From: Catellatospora sp. KI3
GTDB taxonomy: Bacteria > Actinomycetota > Actinomycetes > Mycobacteriales > Micromonosporaceae
DNA: 64,000 nt
Reading direction: 5' to 3'
Assembly (NCBI RefSeq): GCF_029948125.1
Contig: NZ_JASAMB010000031.1
Span: 1 to 64,000, forward strand
Position numbers and translations under genes: made by a program. The notes under the pieces were generated by a model. The model was not told where the DNA came from and did no database searches. It worked only from the letters and a program-made list of their open reading frames with translations. Position 1 is the first letter of the stretch; each line of letters begins with the position of its first letter. Below, piece after piece: positions 42,406-53,262 of the stretch.

Positions 42406-43191
42406 TCACGCCCCGAAGGGGGAGTTGCAGGCCGCCACCAGCGCGTTGCGGCAGGCCACGGCCAGCGGCCGCAGGGCCTCGTCCCGCTGCTGCGCCTCGT
42501 GGCTGTTCAGCGCCCCGCCCGGGGCGGCCTGCCCGGCCAGCGACAGCACCCGGTCGACGACGCAGGCGCGGGCGTACAGGCGCCGGGCGCGCGGGTCGTA
42601 CCCCGGCGGCAGGTCCGTCTCCGAGTCCGGCTTGCGCAGCGCCGCCAGCGCCCCGGCCAGCTCGGGGCGCCACTGCGCCACGTCGAGCCGGACCAGTCGG
42701 CTGGTCGTCTCGGTCAGCGCGATGCTCAGCGCCCCGTCGGCCTCCCGTACCCCGATCTGGTACCCCGCCGGTGCCTCGGGCAGCTCGAAGGCCCGCCACA
42801 CCACGGTGGTGAAGCTGACCCCGGAGCCGGACACGTGCTGGCGGGCCTCCGGCACCAGCCCGAGCCTGCTGGCGATGACGCCCTCCCCGGCCAGCAGTGC
42901 GTGGCTGGTGAACGGGCCGGGGCCGGGCAGCCCGCGCGGGTCGCCGGGGGCGGGCAGGACCAGCCGGATCTCGTCGGGGTGCAGCTTGGCGAGCACGGGC
43001 AGCGCCTCGCGCAGTTCGACCTCTTCCCGCCAGGTGCCGGGCAGGTCGCGTACGTGTTGCTCTTCCTCGGCGGTGAGGTCGTCAACGATCTCGTCAAAGG
43101 AGACCAGGCCGGCGCGCCACGCGCGGGCCCAGGTCACCAACCGGGCGGACCGGCGCGCGGTCAGGGTCACCGCTTGCGCTGCGGGGGACAT
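42406..43191 (-). CDS. Uncharacterised actinobacterial protein
   Basis: A 261-residue cytoplasmic protein. The N-terminal part (LVTWARAWRAGLVSFDEIVDDL) and a middle part starting VLAKLHPDEIRLVLPAPGDPRGLPGPG show a conserved actinobacterial protein, rich in Ala and acidic residues; no catalytic motif is visible. Start ATG at 43191 is divergent from the DUF3097 gene 91 bp away. I cannot assign a function. Confidence 0.7.
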   Translation of the reverse strand: MSPAAQAVTLTARRSARLVTWARAWRAGLVSFDEIVDDLTAEEEQHVRDLPGTWREEVELREALPVLAKLHPDEIRLVLPAPGDPRGLPGPGPFTSHALLAGEGVIASRLGLVPEARQHVSGSGVSFTTVVWRAFELPEAPAGYQIGVREADGALSIALTETTSRLVRLDVAQWRPELAGALAALRKPDSETDLPPGYDPRARRLYARACVVDRVLSLAGQAAPGGALNSHEAQQRDEALRPLAVACRNALVAACNSPFGA

Positions 43192-43281
43192 GCCGACCAG
43201 CGTACGTGCAGCACCACGGGTTTGTCCCGAACCGGCGCGTCATGCCGCGCGGCCGCTCCGCTGCGGCTAAGGTGCCGACCC

Positions 43282-44100
43282 ATGCGCTACGGCGACGATG
43301 TGCTGTCCGGATTCCACCGCAACTCCCCGCGCCGGGTCGTGCCCGAGCACGACGCGGAGCCGGGACTGGTGGTGGAGGACGCCGACAGCGGCTTCTGCGG
43401 CGAGATCGTGGGCTTCGAGCACGGCCTGGTGGTGCTGGAGGACCGGCACGGCAAGCGCCGCCTGTTCCCGCTGGAACCGGCCGCCTTCCTGCTGGAGGGC
43501 GCCGTGGTCACGCTGCGCCGCCCGAAGCCGTCCGCCGGGGCGGTGGCACCCCGGCGTACCGCCTCGGGCTCGGTCGCGGCGGCGCCGACGCGCGCCCAGG
43601 TGGCCCGCGCGAGCCGGATCTGGGTCGAGGGCGTGCACGACGCCGAGCTGCTGGAGCGGATCTGGGGCGACGACCTGCGGGCCGAGGCCGTGGTGGTGGA
43701 GCCGCTGCACGGGGTGGACGATCTGGCTGCCGAGGTGCACCGGTTCGCCCCCGGGCCGGGGCGGCGGCTGGGCGTGCTGGTGGACCACCTGGTCACCGGC
43801 ACGAAGGAGGCGCGGATCGCGGCGGCGGTGGACAGCCGGTACGCGCTGGTGGCCGGGCATCCGTACGTGGACGTGTGGCAGGCGGTGAAGCCGTCCCGGC
43901 TGGGCATCGAGGAGTGGCCGGTGGTGCCGCACGGGCAGCCGTGGAAGGAGGGCGTCTGCGCCGCGCTGGGCGTGGACCACCCGGCCCGGTTCTGGCGCCG
44001 CCTGCTGGGCCGGGTCAACACCTACCACGACCTGGAGACCCCGCTGGTCAACTCGGTGGAACGCCTCATCGACTTCGTCACCACCCCCGCCGAGGACTGA
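43282..44100 (+). CDS. DUF3097 family protein
   Basis: A 272-residue protein. The N-terminal PGLVVEDADSGFCGEIVGFE, the central RIWVEGVHDAELLERIWGDDLR and the C-terminal PYVDVWQAVKPSRLGIEEWP, PWKEGVCAALGV are the family signatures. The middle segment resembles a Toprim core (VEGxxDAxLLE, then VLVDHLVTGTKE), suggesting a nuclease- or primase-like fold. Function unproven. ATG at 43282 follows AAGGTG. Confidence 0.88.
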   Translation: MRYGDDVLSGFHRNSPRRVVPEHDAEPGLVVEDADSGFCGEIVGFEHGLVVLEDRHGKRRLFPLEPAAFLLEGAVVTLRRPKPSAGAVAPRRTASGSVAAAPTRAQVARASRIWVEGVHDAELLERIWGDDLRAEAVVVEPLHGVDDLAAEVHRFAPGPGRRLGVLVDHLVTGTKEARIAAAVDSRYALVAGHPYVDVWQAVKPSRLGIEEWPVVPHGQPWKEGVCAALGVDHPARFWRRLLGRVNTYHDLETPLVNSVERLIDFVTTPAED

Positions 44101-44134
44101 CCCGCCGGTCCCGGTCCCTCAAGATCGCGTTGAA

Positions 44135-44181
44135 GTTGCCGGGCACTCGGGCGGCCAAGATACGCCCGATTGCCCGGCAAC
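44135..44181. repeat. Palindromic repeat, family A copy 4
   Basis: GTTGCCGGGCACTCGGGCG (44135-44153) and CGCCCGATTGCCCGGCAAC (44163-44181) pair at 18 of 19 positions. It lies between the convergent DUF3097 and serine hydrolase genes and may terminate both. Confidence 0.8.
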
Positions 44182-44198
44182 TCGAACCCGGGCCGCGG

Positions 44199-45515
44199 TC
44201 AGGGGCGGCGGGTGTGGAGGAAGGTGGCGATGTCGAGTTCGACCGGGGTGCCGTCGGGGTCGCGGCGGACCCGGAGCAGCTCGCCGTCGTTGCTGCCGCT
44301 GTGGCAGCGCCACAGGTCGGCGCCGTCGGTGGTGAAGCGCCACGGCGTCGCGGGCACGGTCACCGGGCTGACGACGAGCTCGCCCGCGACCGCGTCGTAG
44401 CGGGCGGCGAACTCGCGCCCCATCCACCACCAGGCGCCTTCCAGCTCGTGCGGCTCGGCGAGCACCGCCGCGCGCCACGGCGCCGGGCGCACCGGCTCGG
44501 CGTCCAGTACGCCGCTGAGCAGGCGCTGGTTGAGCTCCGACGTCCTGGTGCCGTGCAGCGTGTACGCGTTGCCGAAGACGACGCTGCCGGTGCGGCTGGG
44601 CCGGTGCACGATGAGGTGCGCCTGGTAGCCGGGCATCGAGCCGCCGTGGCCGACGTACACCCGCTCGCCGTGGCGCATCAGCTCCAGGCCGAGGCCGTGC
44701 CCGGTGGTCCAGGCGTCGAGATCGCTGATGACGACCGGGGCGCACATCTCGGCCAGCGTCGCCGGGGCGAGGACGTCCGGGTCCGGGTCGGCGAGGAACG
44801 CGGCCCATACCGCGAGGTCCTCGACGGTCGACCAGAGCTGCCCGGCGGGGGCCATCGCGCCGGTGTCGGTGCGCGGCTCCTCGCGCAGCACGCCGGTCCA
44901 GGGGTGGACGACGTAGCCGCGTACGTACGGCTCGGTCGCGGCGTAGCTGGTGCGGCGCATGCCCAGCGGCTCCAGCAGCCGCTTGGTGACCAGTTCCGGC
45001 CAGCTCAGGCCGGTGATGCGCTGGGCGACGCCGCCGAGCAGGCCGTACGCCAGGTTGGAGTAGTGGTAGCTCCGGTGCGGCGGGTAGGCGATCTTGTCCG
45101 GGGTCAGCGCCGCCAGCAGGCTGTCCAGGTCGCCGCCGTCGTGCCGCTCCCACCACGGGCCGTCCGGCTCGCGCTGCAGGCCCGACACGTGCCCGAGCAG
45201 CTGCCGTAGCGTGATCGCGCTGCCCACCGGCGTGCCGGGCAGGTGCCGGTAGAGCAGGTCGTCCAGGGACAGGTGGCCCTCGTCGCGCAGCTGCAGGAGC
45301 AGTACCGCGGTCATGGTCTTGGTGATGGAGCCGATCCGGAACTGGGTGTCGGCGCCGGGCACGGCGCCGGTCGCCGGGTCGGTCCCGGCGGCGGCCAGGT
45401 GCAGCGACCGGCCGTCGCGCAGCACGGCCGCGGCCAGGCAGGGGGTACGCCCCTGCGCCTGCGCTCGGGCCACCAGCTCGTCGACGTGGGCCGCGGTATG
45501 TGCCAGCAGTGACAT
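44199..45515 (-). CDS. Serine hydrolase, class C beta-lactamase fold
   Basis: A 438-residue penicillin-binding-protein-like esterase. SxxK is in RIGSITKTMTAVLL, YxN in YHYSNLAYGLLG, and the third motif in YVGHGGSMPGY (HGG). The C-terminal ~110 residues form an extra beta-rich domain. No signal peptide, so it probably acts in the cytoplasm or is exported by other means. Members include D-aminopeptidases and esterases. ATG at 45515; a GGAGG-like site lies upstream. Confidence 0.9.
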   Translation of the reverse strand: MSLLAHTAAHVDELVARAQAQGRTPCLAAAVLRDGRSLHLAAAGTDPATGAVPGADTQFRIGSITKTMTAVLLLQLRDEGHLSLDDLLYRHLPGTPVGSAITLRQLLGHVSGLQREPDGPWWERHDGGDLDSLLAALTPDKIAYPPHRSYHYSNLAYGLLGGVAQRITGLSWPELVTKRLLEPLGMRRTSYAATEPYVRGYVVHPWTGVLREEPRTDTGAMAPAGQLWSTVEDLAVWAAFLADPDPDVLAPATLAEMCAPVVISDLDAWTTGHGLGLELMRHGERVYVGHGGSMPGYQAHLIVHRPSRTGSVVFGNAYTLHGTRTSELNQRLLSGVLDAEPVRPAPWRAAVLAEPHELEGAWWWMGREFAARYDAVAGELVVSPVTVPATPWRFTTDGADLWRCHSGSNDGELLRVRRDPDGTPVELDIATFLHTRRP

Positions 45516-45680
45516 GACGTGCTAAACCTCCGGCGGTCAGTGGTGCTCGCCAACCTATCCGGACAACGCCGCCCCGCTGGGTCCGTTACCGCCGTCGGCC
45601 CTACGGACGTCTCGATGTGTCCGAACGTACGACCTGATCCACACCCCCCACCACTGGCGCGAACGTGACACGATCAGCAC

Positions 45681-46115
45681 GTGGAAGATTGGATGTGGTG
45701 GCTCCTCCTCGCCGCCGCGCTCGTGATCGCAGAGCTGTTCACGATGACCTTCGTGCTGCTGATGATCGCAGCCGGAGCGTTCGCGGCCTCACTGACGGGC
45801 CTGGTCGGACTGCAGGGCTGGGTCCAGGGCATCGTTTTCATCGTCGTCTCCACGCTGTCGCTGGTCGTGGTGCGGCCCTGGCTGAAGACCCGCTGGTTCC
45901 GGGGCGACGCCGACAACGTCACGATGGGCCTGTCCGCCATCGAAGGCGCCGACGCGCTGGTGGTCGAGCGGGTCGACAGCGAGAACGGCCTCGTGAAGAT
46001 CGGGGGCGAACTGTGGCGCGCCCGGCCGTACGACGGCACCAAGTCCTATGTCCCGGGTGACCGGGTCCGAGTAGTGAAAGTGGACGGCGCCACGGCGCTG
46101 GTCTGGAGGGATTGA
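45681..46115 (+). CDS. NfeD-family membrane protein
   Basis: A 144-residue short NfeD protein from GTG at 45681. Helices WMWWLLLAAALVIAELFT, VLLMIAAGAFAASLTGL and QGIVFIVVSTLSLVVVRPWL are followed by the C-terminal OB-fold (IEGADALVVERVDSENGLVKIGGELWRARPYDG). Partner of the SPFH protein that follows: stop and start overlap as TGATG at 46113-46117. Together they organise membrane microdomains in characterised bacteria. Confidence 0.93.
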   Translation: MEDWMWWLLLAAALVIAELFTMTFVLLMIAAGAFAASLTGLVGLQGWVQGIVFIVVSTLSLVVVRPWLKTRWFRGDADNVTMGLSAIEGADALVVERVDSENGLVKIGGELWRARPYDGTKSYVPGDRVRVVKVDGATALVWRD

Positions 46116-47122
46116 TGGAACCAATCATCACGGCATTCGTCGCCATCGTGGCGCTGATCGTCCTGATCACCCTGATCAAGATGGTCAAGATCGTGCCGCA
46201 GCAGCGCAACGACGTGGTCGAGCGACTGGGCAAGTACAACCGCACGCTGACGCCCGGTCTGAACATCCTGGTGCCGTTCATCGACGCCATCCGTACCAAG
46301 GTGGACCTGCGCGAGCAGGTGGTCAGCTTCCCGCCGCAGCCGGTGATCACCTCGGACAACCTGGTGGTCTCGATCGACACCGTGCTGTACTTCAAGGTCA
46401 TCGACCCGGTGCGCGCCACCTACGAGATCGCCAACTTCCTGCAGGCGATCGAGCAGCTGACCGTCACCACCCTGCGCAACGTCATCGGCTCGATGGACCT
46501 GGAGCGGTCGCTGACCAGCCGCGAGGAGGTCAACCGGCAGCTGTCGGCGGTGCTCGACGAGAACACCGGCCGCTGGGGCGTGAAGGTGACCCGCGTCGAG
46601 ATCAAGGCGATCGAGCCGCCGCCGAGCATCCGCGACTCCATGGAGAAGCAGATGCGCGCCGAGCGTGACCGCCGCGCCGCGATCCTGAACGCCGAGGGCC
46701 AAAAGCAGTCGCAGATCCTCACGGCCGAGGGCGAGAAGCAGGCGGCCGTGCTGCGCGCCGACGGTGAGCGCCAGGCCCGCATCCTGCAGGCCGAGGGTCA
46801 GGCCAAGGCGATCAAGCTGGTCGTCGACGCGATCCACGTGTCGGCGCCGGACAACAAGGTGATGGCGTGGCAGTACCTGCAGGCGCTGCCGCAGATCGCC
46901 GCCGGCGCGTCGAACAAGCTGTGGATCGTCCCGGCCGAGCTCACCCGGGCGCTGGACGGCATCGCCTCCACGTTCGGCGGGCTGGTGCCCGACCCGAGCG
47001 CGGCCGCCGCGGCGAAGGACTCGAGTGCCGAGGTCGAGGCCGAGGTGCGGCGGGTGGCCGAGCAGGCCGCCCAGGCGGCCAAGGAGATCGAGATGGAAGC
47101 CAGCCGCCTCCCCAAGGAGTGA
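46115..47122 (+). CDS. SPFH/Band 7 membrane protein
   Basis: A 335-residue stomatin/flotillin-like protein. A single N-terminal helix (FVAIVALIVLITLIKMVKIV) precedes the Band 7 domain (VPQQRNDVVERLGKY, LNILVPFIDAI, VDLREQVVSFPPQPVITSDN), and an Ala/Glu/Gln coiled coil (about 180-245) with RRAAILNAEGQKQSQILTAE. GGAGGG 4 bases before the ATG. Coupled to NfeD. Acts as an oligomeric scaffold at the cytoplasmic membrane. Confidence 0.93.
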   Translation: MEPIITAFVAIVALIVLITLIKMVKIVPQQRNDVVERLGKYNRTLTPGLNILVPFIDAIRTKVDLREQVVSFPPQPVITSDNLVVSIDTVLYFKVIDPVRATYEIANFLQAIEQLTVTTLRNVIGSMDLERSLTSREEVNRQLSAVLDENTGRWGVKVTRVEIKAIEPPPSIRDSMEKQMRAERDRRAAILNAEGQKQSQILTAEGEKQAAVLRADGERQARILQAEGQAKAIKLVVDAIHVSAPDNKVMAWQYLQALPQIAAGASNKLWIVPAELTRALDGIASTFGGLVPDPSAAAAAKDSSAEVEAEVRRVAEQAAQAAKEIEMEASRLPKE

Positions 47123-47134
47123 CGGACGGGTTCG

Positions 47135-47177
47135 ACGGCTGAGGGCCGGAGCGCTACGCGCTCCGGCCCTCAGCCGT
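47135..47177 (+). terminator. Long perfect terminator hairpin
   Basis: A 20-bp perfect stem with a TAC loop (left arm 47135-47154, right arm 47158-47177), 12 bases after the SPFH gene stop. A family A repeat follows after 4 bases. Confidence 0.85.
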
Positions 47178-47181
47178 TCGA

Positions 47182-47236
47182 GTTGCCAGGCAATCGGGGG
47201 GAAGACGGTCCAAGTTACGCGCGATTGCCGGGCAAC
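47182..47236. repeat. Palindromic repeat, family A copy 5
   Basis: GTTGCCAGGCAATCG (47182-47196) and CGATTGCCGGGCAAC (47222-47236) pair at 14 of 15 positions, with a 25-base loop. Its right arm ends 39 bases before the start of the methyltransferase gene. Confidence 0.75.
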
Positions 47237-47275
47237 TTGAATGACCTTGAAACCCCGTCCGGCAGAATCGACACC

Positions 47276-48361
47276 GTGGAGCTGATCACCGATCCGGGGG
47301 ACGAGCGCATCGCCGACTACCGGGCGCTGACCGATGTCGAGCTGCGTACCAGGTGGGAGCCCCCGCACGGGCTGTTCATCGCCGAGGGCGAGCTGGTCCT
47401 GCGCCGGGCGCTGCGGGCCGGCTACCGCCCGCGCTCGTTCCTGGTCGAGGCCAAGCGCGCCGACCAGGTGGCCGACCTCACCGGCGCACCCGTGTACGGC
47501 GCCGACCCGGATGTGCTGGAGCAGGTGACCGGCTTCCACGTGCACCGGGGCGTGCTGGCCAGCTTCCACCGCCGCCCGCTGCCCCCGGCGTCGGAGGTGC
47601 TGGCGCAGGCGCGCCGCGTGGTGATCCTCGAGGACATCAACAACCACACGAATCTGGGCGCGATCTTCCGGGGGGTGGCGGCGCTCGGCGTCGACGCCGT
47701 GCTGCTGTCGCCGACCTGCGCCGATCCGCTGTACCGGAGAAGTGTGCGGGTCAGCATGGGCGAGGTGTTCGCGATCCCGTACGCGAAGCTGGAGCCCTGG
47801 CCGGACGCGCTGTCGCAGGTCCGCGACGCCGGTTACACGATCATGGCGATGACCCCGGCCGAGGACGCCGTGCCGATGCAGCACCTGACCGCGGACCAGC
47901 GGATGCGTCCGGCGCTGCTGATGGGTGCCGAGGGGCCCGGCCTCTCCCGGCAGGCGCTGGCCGCCAGCGACCTGCGCGTGAAGCTGCCCATGCGGCGCGG
48001 CGTCGACTCGCTGAACGTCGCGGCGGCGACGGCGGTGGCCTGCTGGGAGCTGAGCCGTGAGGACGAACTCGAACCGCGGGGGGCGGGCGCGCACGCGATG
48101 CCGGCCGACTCCTACGAGGGCCGCCACGAGGCGGGCGCCGAGATGCCCGCCGGGCGGCACGGGGCCGCACCTGAGGCGGCCGCCGAGGACGCACGGCAGG
48201 CGGCCGCCAGGGCGGCCTGGCGCGTGCCGGACGAGGACCGGGCGGAGCGGATCGCGGCGGCCGACGCCGAGCACCTGCTCGCCACGAGGTGGCGGGCCGA
48301 GGCCGAGGCCGAGCCGGGGCGCGGGCGGGAGCTGCTGCTCGGCGGCGAGGACCGGGGCTGA
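47276..48361 (+). CDS. TrmH/SpoU-type RNA methyltransferase with C-terminal extension
   Basis: A 361-residue SPOUT enzyme. The N-terminal substrate-binding part (HGLFIAEGELVLRRALRAGY) and the knot motifs (VVILEDINNHTNLGAIFR, LLMGAEGPGLS, RRGVDSLNVAAATAVACWEL) are intact; it should 2'-O-methylate rRNA or tRNA. About 100 residues after the last motif are Ala/Glu/Arg-rich and not part of the usual domain. GTG start at 47276 is chosen since the frame upstream runs through the family A repeat. The PucR gene follows after one base. Confidence 0.9.
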   Translation: MELITDPGDERIADYRALTDVELRTRWEPPHGLFIAEGELVLRRALRAGYRPRSFLVEAKRADQVADLTGAPVYGADPDVLEQVTGFHVHRGVLASFHRRPLPPASEVLAQARRVVILEDINNHTNLGAIFRGVAALGVDAVLLSPTCADPLYRRSVRVSMGEVFAIPYAKLEPWPDALSQVRDAGYTIMAMTPAEDAVPMQHLTADQRMRPALLMGAEGPGLSRQALAASDLRVKLPMRRGVDSLNVAAATAVACWELSREDELEPRGAGAHAMPADSYEGRHEAGAEMPAGRHGAAPEAAAEDARQAAARAAWRVPDEDRAERIAAADAEHLLATRWRAEAEAEPGRGRELLLGGEDRG

Positions 48362-48362
48362 G

Positions 48363-50078
48363 GTGGCCGCTGTCTTCCCGACCGTGCGCGAGGTGATCGC
48401 GCTGGATCCGGTCCGGGTGGGTGCGCCGCGCCTGGTGGCGGGGGAGGCCGGGCTGGACCGGCCGGTGCGCTGGGTGCACTCGGCGGAGGTGCCCGACATC
48501 GCGACCCTGCTGCGCGGCGGCGAGCTGGTGCTGACCACCGGCATCGGCCTGCCCGCCGACGACGCCGGGGTGCGCGCGTTCGTCAACGACCTGGCCGAGG
48601 TGGGCGTGTCCGGCCTGGTGGTGGAGCTGGGGCGGCGGTACACGGCGAGCGTGCCCCGGGTGATGGCGGCCGCCGCGCAGAAGGCGGGCCTGCCGCTGAT
48701 CGAGCTGCGCCGCCCCACGCCGTTCGTGCGGATCACCGAGGCGGTGCACGCGCTGATCGTGGACGCGCAGCTGGCGGAGCTGCGCGCGACCGAGGAGATC
48801 CACCAGCGGTTCACCGAGCTGAGCGTGGAGGGTGCCGAGCCGGCCGAGGTGGTGCACCAGGCGGCGCAGCTGGCGGGCTGCCCGGTGGTGCTGGAGAACC
48901 TGGCCCGCCAGGTGCTGGCCTACGACGCGGCCGGGGACCGGGCGGAGCTGCTGCTGGAGAGCTGGGAGCAGCACTCGCGCCGGGTCCGGCCGCAGCAGGC
49001 GGGCGCGGGCCGCACCGGTTACGACCCGGACACCGGGTGGCTGGTCACGACCGTGGGCGCGCGGGGGCAGGACTGGGGGCGGCTCATGCTGCGCTGGCCC
49101 GCCTCCGGCAGCGAGGGGGACCGGGCCGTCGACGAGGCGGGGGTACGCGACGACGCGGGCGCTCCGGACGCCGTACCCGTCGCATCCGCCGCCCGGCCGC
49201 AGCCGCCGACGCGGCTGGTGATCCTGCTGGAGCGCGCCGCATCGACGCTGGCGCTGGGCCGCCTGATCCGGCGCGACGCGGAGGGGCTGGCGCGGCAGCT
49301 GCACGCGACGCTGCTGTCGGCGCTGCTGGACCACAGCCTGCCCGTGTCGGAGGTGGCGCTGCGCGCGGGTGCGCTGGGGGTGACGCTGGAGCGGCGCCGC
49401 CTGGTCGGCGTGGTGGTACGCCACCGCGAGGAGCCGTTCCCGGCGGGCACCGAGGCGGCGCAGACGCGGCTGCGCGACCTGGCCGACGCGGTGTCCCAGG
49501 CGTTGCGGGACGCGAAGCTGTCCGCACTGACCAGCACCATCGACGACCACGCGGTCGGGGCGCTGCTGGCGATCCGGGGCGAGGAGCAGCAGGCGCTGGA
49601 GGCGTTCGCGACCGCGCTGCACCGGGGGCGGCCGGAGCTGCTGGTCGCGGCGGGTACCGGGGTGGACAGCCCGCGCGACGCCCGGCGTTCGCTGGTGGAG
49701 GCGCGGCAGGTGGCCGAGGCGGCCCGGCACGACCTGGGCGGGGCGCTGGTGCACCGGCTGCCGAACCTGGGCCTGGCCGGGCTGCTGCACCTGCTGCGGG
49801 ACGAGCCGCGGCTGCAGACGTTCGTGGAGCGGCAGCTCGGGGCGCTGCTGGCCTACGACGACGCGCATCCGAAGGATGTGCTGCTGCCGACGCTGCGGGT
49901 GTTCCTGGAGTGCGGGCGCAACAAGTCGATCGCGGCGAGCGCGGCGCACCTGTCCCGCCCGGCGTTCTACGAGCGGCTGGCTCGCATCGAGCGGATTCTC
50001 GGAGTAGACCTGGATTCGGTGCAGTCGTGCCTGTCACTGCACGTGGCGCTGCTGGCGAGGGATGCGTTGCGGGACTGA
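48363..50078 (+). CDS. PucR-family transcriptional regulator
   Basis: A 571-residue regulator. The N-terminal PucR domain begins FPTVREVIALDPVRVGAPRL, with LLRGGELVLTTGIGLP. A GGDEF-like central region lies between about 290 and 450. The C-terminal HTH_30 is LPTLRVFLECGRNKSIAASAAHLSRPAFYERLARIERILGVDL in two parts (about 505-555). It precedes an aminotransferase and a CoA-acylating aldehyde dehydrogenase, probable targets. Start GTG 48363, one base after the previous stop; the binding site is weak. Confidence 0.9.
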   Translation: MAAVFPTVREVIALDPVRVGAPRLVAGEAGLDRPVRWVHSAEVPDIATLLRGGELVLTTGIGLPADDAGVRAFVNDLAEVGVSGLVVELGRRYTASVPRVMAAAAQKAGLPLIELRRPTPFVRITEAVHALIVDAQLAELRATEEIHQRFTELSVEGAEPAEVVHQAAQLAGCPVVLENLARQVLAYDAAGDRAELLLESWEQHSRRVRPQQAGAGRTGYDPDTGWLVTTVGARGQDWGRLMLRWPASGSEGDRAVDEAGVRDDAGAPDAVPVASAARPQPPTRLVILLERAASTLALGRLIRRDAEGLARQLHATLLSALLDHSLPVSEVALRAGALGVTLERRRLVGVVVRHREEPFPAGTEAAQTRLRDLADAVSQALRDAKLSALTSTIDDHAVGALLAIRGEEQQALEAFATALHRGRPELLVAAGTGVDSPRDARRSLVEARQVAEAARHDLGGALVHRLPNLGLAGLLHLLRDEPRLQTFVERQLGALLAYDDAHPKDVLLPTLRVFLECGRNKSIAASAAHLSRPAFYERLARIERILGVDLDSVQSCLSLHVALLARDALRD

Positions 50079-50132
50079 GCCCGTACCTTCGATTCGTAGG
50101 TCAACTGTCGGCGACATGTGGTGACGGGTTGA

Positions 50133-50147
50133 CGACCTGTCAGGTCG
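50133..50147. promoter_or_regulatory. Palindromic candidate operator
   Basis: CGACCTG-T-CAGGTCG is a perfect 15-base inverted repeat. It overlaps the 3' side of a TTGACG sequence at about 50129, and lies 108 bases before the aminotransferase start. Likely bound by the adjacent PucR regulator; inference. Confidence 0.5.
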
Positions 50148-50254
50148 GCGCGGCGGCACCTGGCAGGATGTAGCTTGATCGGTCGGCGGCGGGCTGACAA
50201 CGTCGTGGTGACCTGGCGCACAATCGCGGAAACCGTTGAAGGACGTGTCTGCTG

Positions 50255-51547
50255 ATGACCACCGAAGAACTGCTCGCCCGGCACCGCGCGGTGCTCCCGA
50301 ACTGGATCAACCCGCTCTACGCCGAGCCGATCGAGCTGGTCTCGGGCACCGGCTGCCGGGTAACCGACGCCGACGGACGCACGTACCTTGATTTCTTCGG
50401 CGGCGTGCTCACCACGATGATCGGCTACGACATCCCGGAGATCTCCGACGCGGTACGCCGGCAGCTGGACCGGGGCATCGCGCACTCCTCGACGCTGTAC
50501 CTGATCCGCAAGCAGGTCGAGCTGGCCGAGAAGATCGCCAAGGTGTCGGGCATCCCGAACCCGAAGGTGTTCCTGGCCAACTCCGGCACCGAGGCCAACG
50601 ACACCGCGCTGCTGCTGGCGACCCAGTTCCGGCGCAGCAACCAGATCCTGGCGATGCGCAACAGCTACCACGGCCGCAGCTTCGCCGCGCTCGGCGTGAC
50701 CGGGCAGCGCAGCTGGTCGGCGACGTCGCTGTCGCCGGTCAACGTCAGCTACCTGCACTCCGGCGACCGGCTGCGCGGCGTGTTCGCGGGCCTGCCCGAC
50801 GCCGAGTACATCCGGCGCGCCGTGGCCGACCTGCGCGAGGTGCTGGCGACCACCACCGCCGGGGACGTGGCCTGCCTGATCGCCGAGCCGATCCAGGGCG
50901 TCGGCGGCTTCGTCGCCCCGCCCGACGGCTACTTCGCCGCGGTCAAGGAGGTCCTCGACGAGTACGGCATCCTCTGGGTCTCCGACGAGGTGCAGACCGG
51001 CTGGGGCCGTACCGGCGAGCACTTCTGGGGCTACCAGGCGCACGACGCCGTACCGGACATGCTGACCTTCGCCAAGGGCGTCGGCAACGGCTTCGCGCTG
51101 GGCGGCGTGGTCGCCCGCGCCGAGGTGATGGACTGCCTGGGCGCGATCTCGTTCAACACCTTCGGCGGCAACCCGGTCAGCGCCTCGGCCGGGTCGGCGG
51201 TGCTGGACTACGTGCTCGACCACGATCTCCAGGCCAACGCGGCCCGGCTGGGCGACCTGCTGCACGCGGGGCTGCGCGGGCTGCACAGCCCGATCGTGGC
51301 CGAGGTGCGCGGCAAGGGCCTGATGCTGGCCCTGGAGTTCGTCCGGCCCGGCACCCTGGACCCGGCCCCGGAGCTGGCGCTGAGGGTGCTGGAGGAGACC
51401 AAGGCCAACGGCCTGCTGGTGGGCAAGGGCGGCCTCTACGGCAACGTGATCCGGATGGGTCCGCCGCTGACCCTGTCCGAGGCCGAGGCCAAGGAGGGCC
51501 TGGACATCCTGGCCGGCGCCATCGCCGCCGCGCAGCGCCAGGCCTGA
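50255..51547 (+). CDS. Class III PLP-dependent aminotransferase
   Basis: A 430-residue aminotransferase. NSGTEANDTALLLA, NSYHGRS, AEPIQGVGGF, VSDEVQTGWGRTG and the Schiff-base Lys in MLTFAKGVGNGFALGG are as in 4-aminobutyrate, beta-alanine or alanine-glyoxylate aminotransferases. Location next to a methylmalonate-semialdehyde dehydrogenase suggests transfer from beta-alanine, 3-aminoisobutyrate or a similar amine, giving the semialdehyde. ATG at 50255 after GAAGGAC. Confidence 0.9.
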   Translation: MTTEELLARHRAVLPNWINPLYAEPIELVSGTGCRVTDADGRTYLDFFGGVLTTMIGYDIPEISDAVRRQLDRGIAHSSTLYLIRKQVELAEKIAKVSGIPNPKVFLANSGTEANDTALLLATQFRRSNQILAMRNSYHGRSFAALGVTGQRSWSATSLSPVNVSYLHSGDRLRGVFAGLPDAEYIRRAVADLREVLATTTAGDVACLIAEPIQGVGGFVAPPDGYFAAVKEVLDEYGILWVSDEVQTGWGRTGEHFWGYQAHDAVPDMLTFAKGVGNGFALGGVVARAEVMDCLGAISFNTFGGNPVSASAGSAVLDYVLDHDLQANAARLGDLLHAGLRGLHSPIVAEVRGKGLMLALEFVRPGTLDPAPELALRVLEETKANGLLVGKGGLYGNVIRMGPPLTLSEAEAKEGLDILAGAIAAAQRQA

Positions 51548-51558
51548 GGGGGTACGAC

Positions 51559-53058
<1,500 letters not shown>

Positions 53059-53079
53059 CGCCGCGATAGTACGTTCGGA

Positions 53080-53110
53080 GGACCCGGTGAAAATTCTCAC
53101 CGGGTCCTTT
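53080..53110 (+). terminator. Terminator after mmsA
   Basis: An 11-bp stem GGACCCGGTGA (53080-53090), loop AAATTC, TCACCGGGTCC (53097-53107), then TTT. It closes the aminotransferase-mmsA operon. Confidence 0.85.
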
Positions 53111-53262
53111 CGCGTTAGCACACCCGCGCCATCGGGGATGCCCGTAGGGCGGGGTCGGCCGCGAATCGTCCCCGCGGCCGAGGGACGGGGTGCGCGGCAC
53201 TCCTACCGTCGAAGACAGCCGCGGCGGAACGCTCCGCCGCCACGTACCGAGGAGTTGATCGC

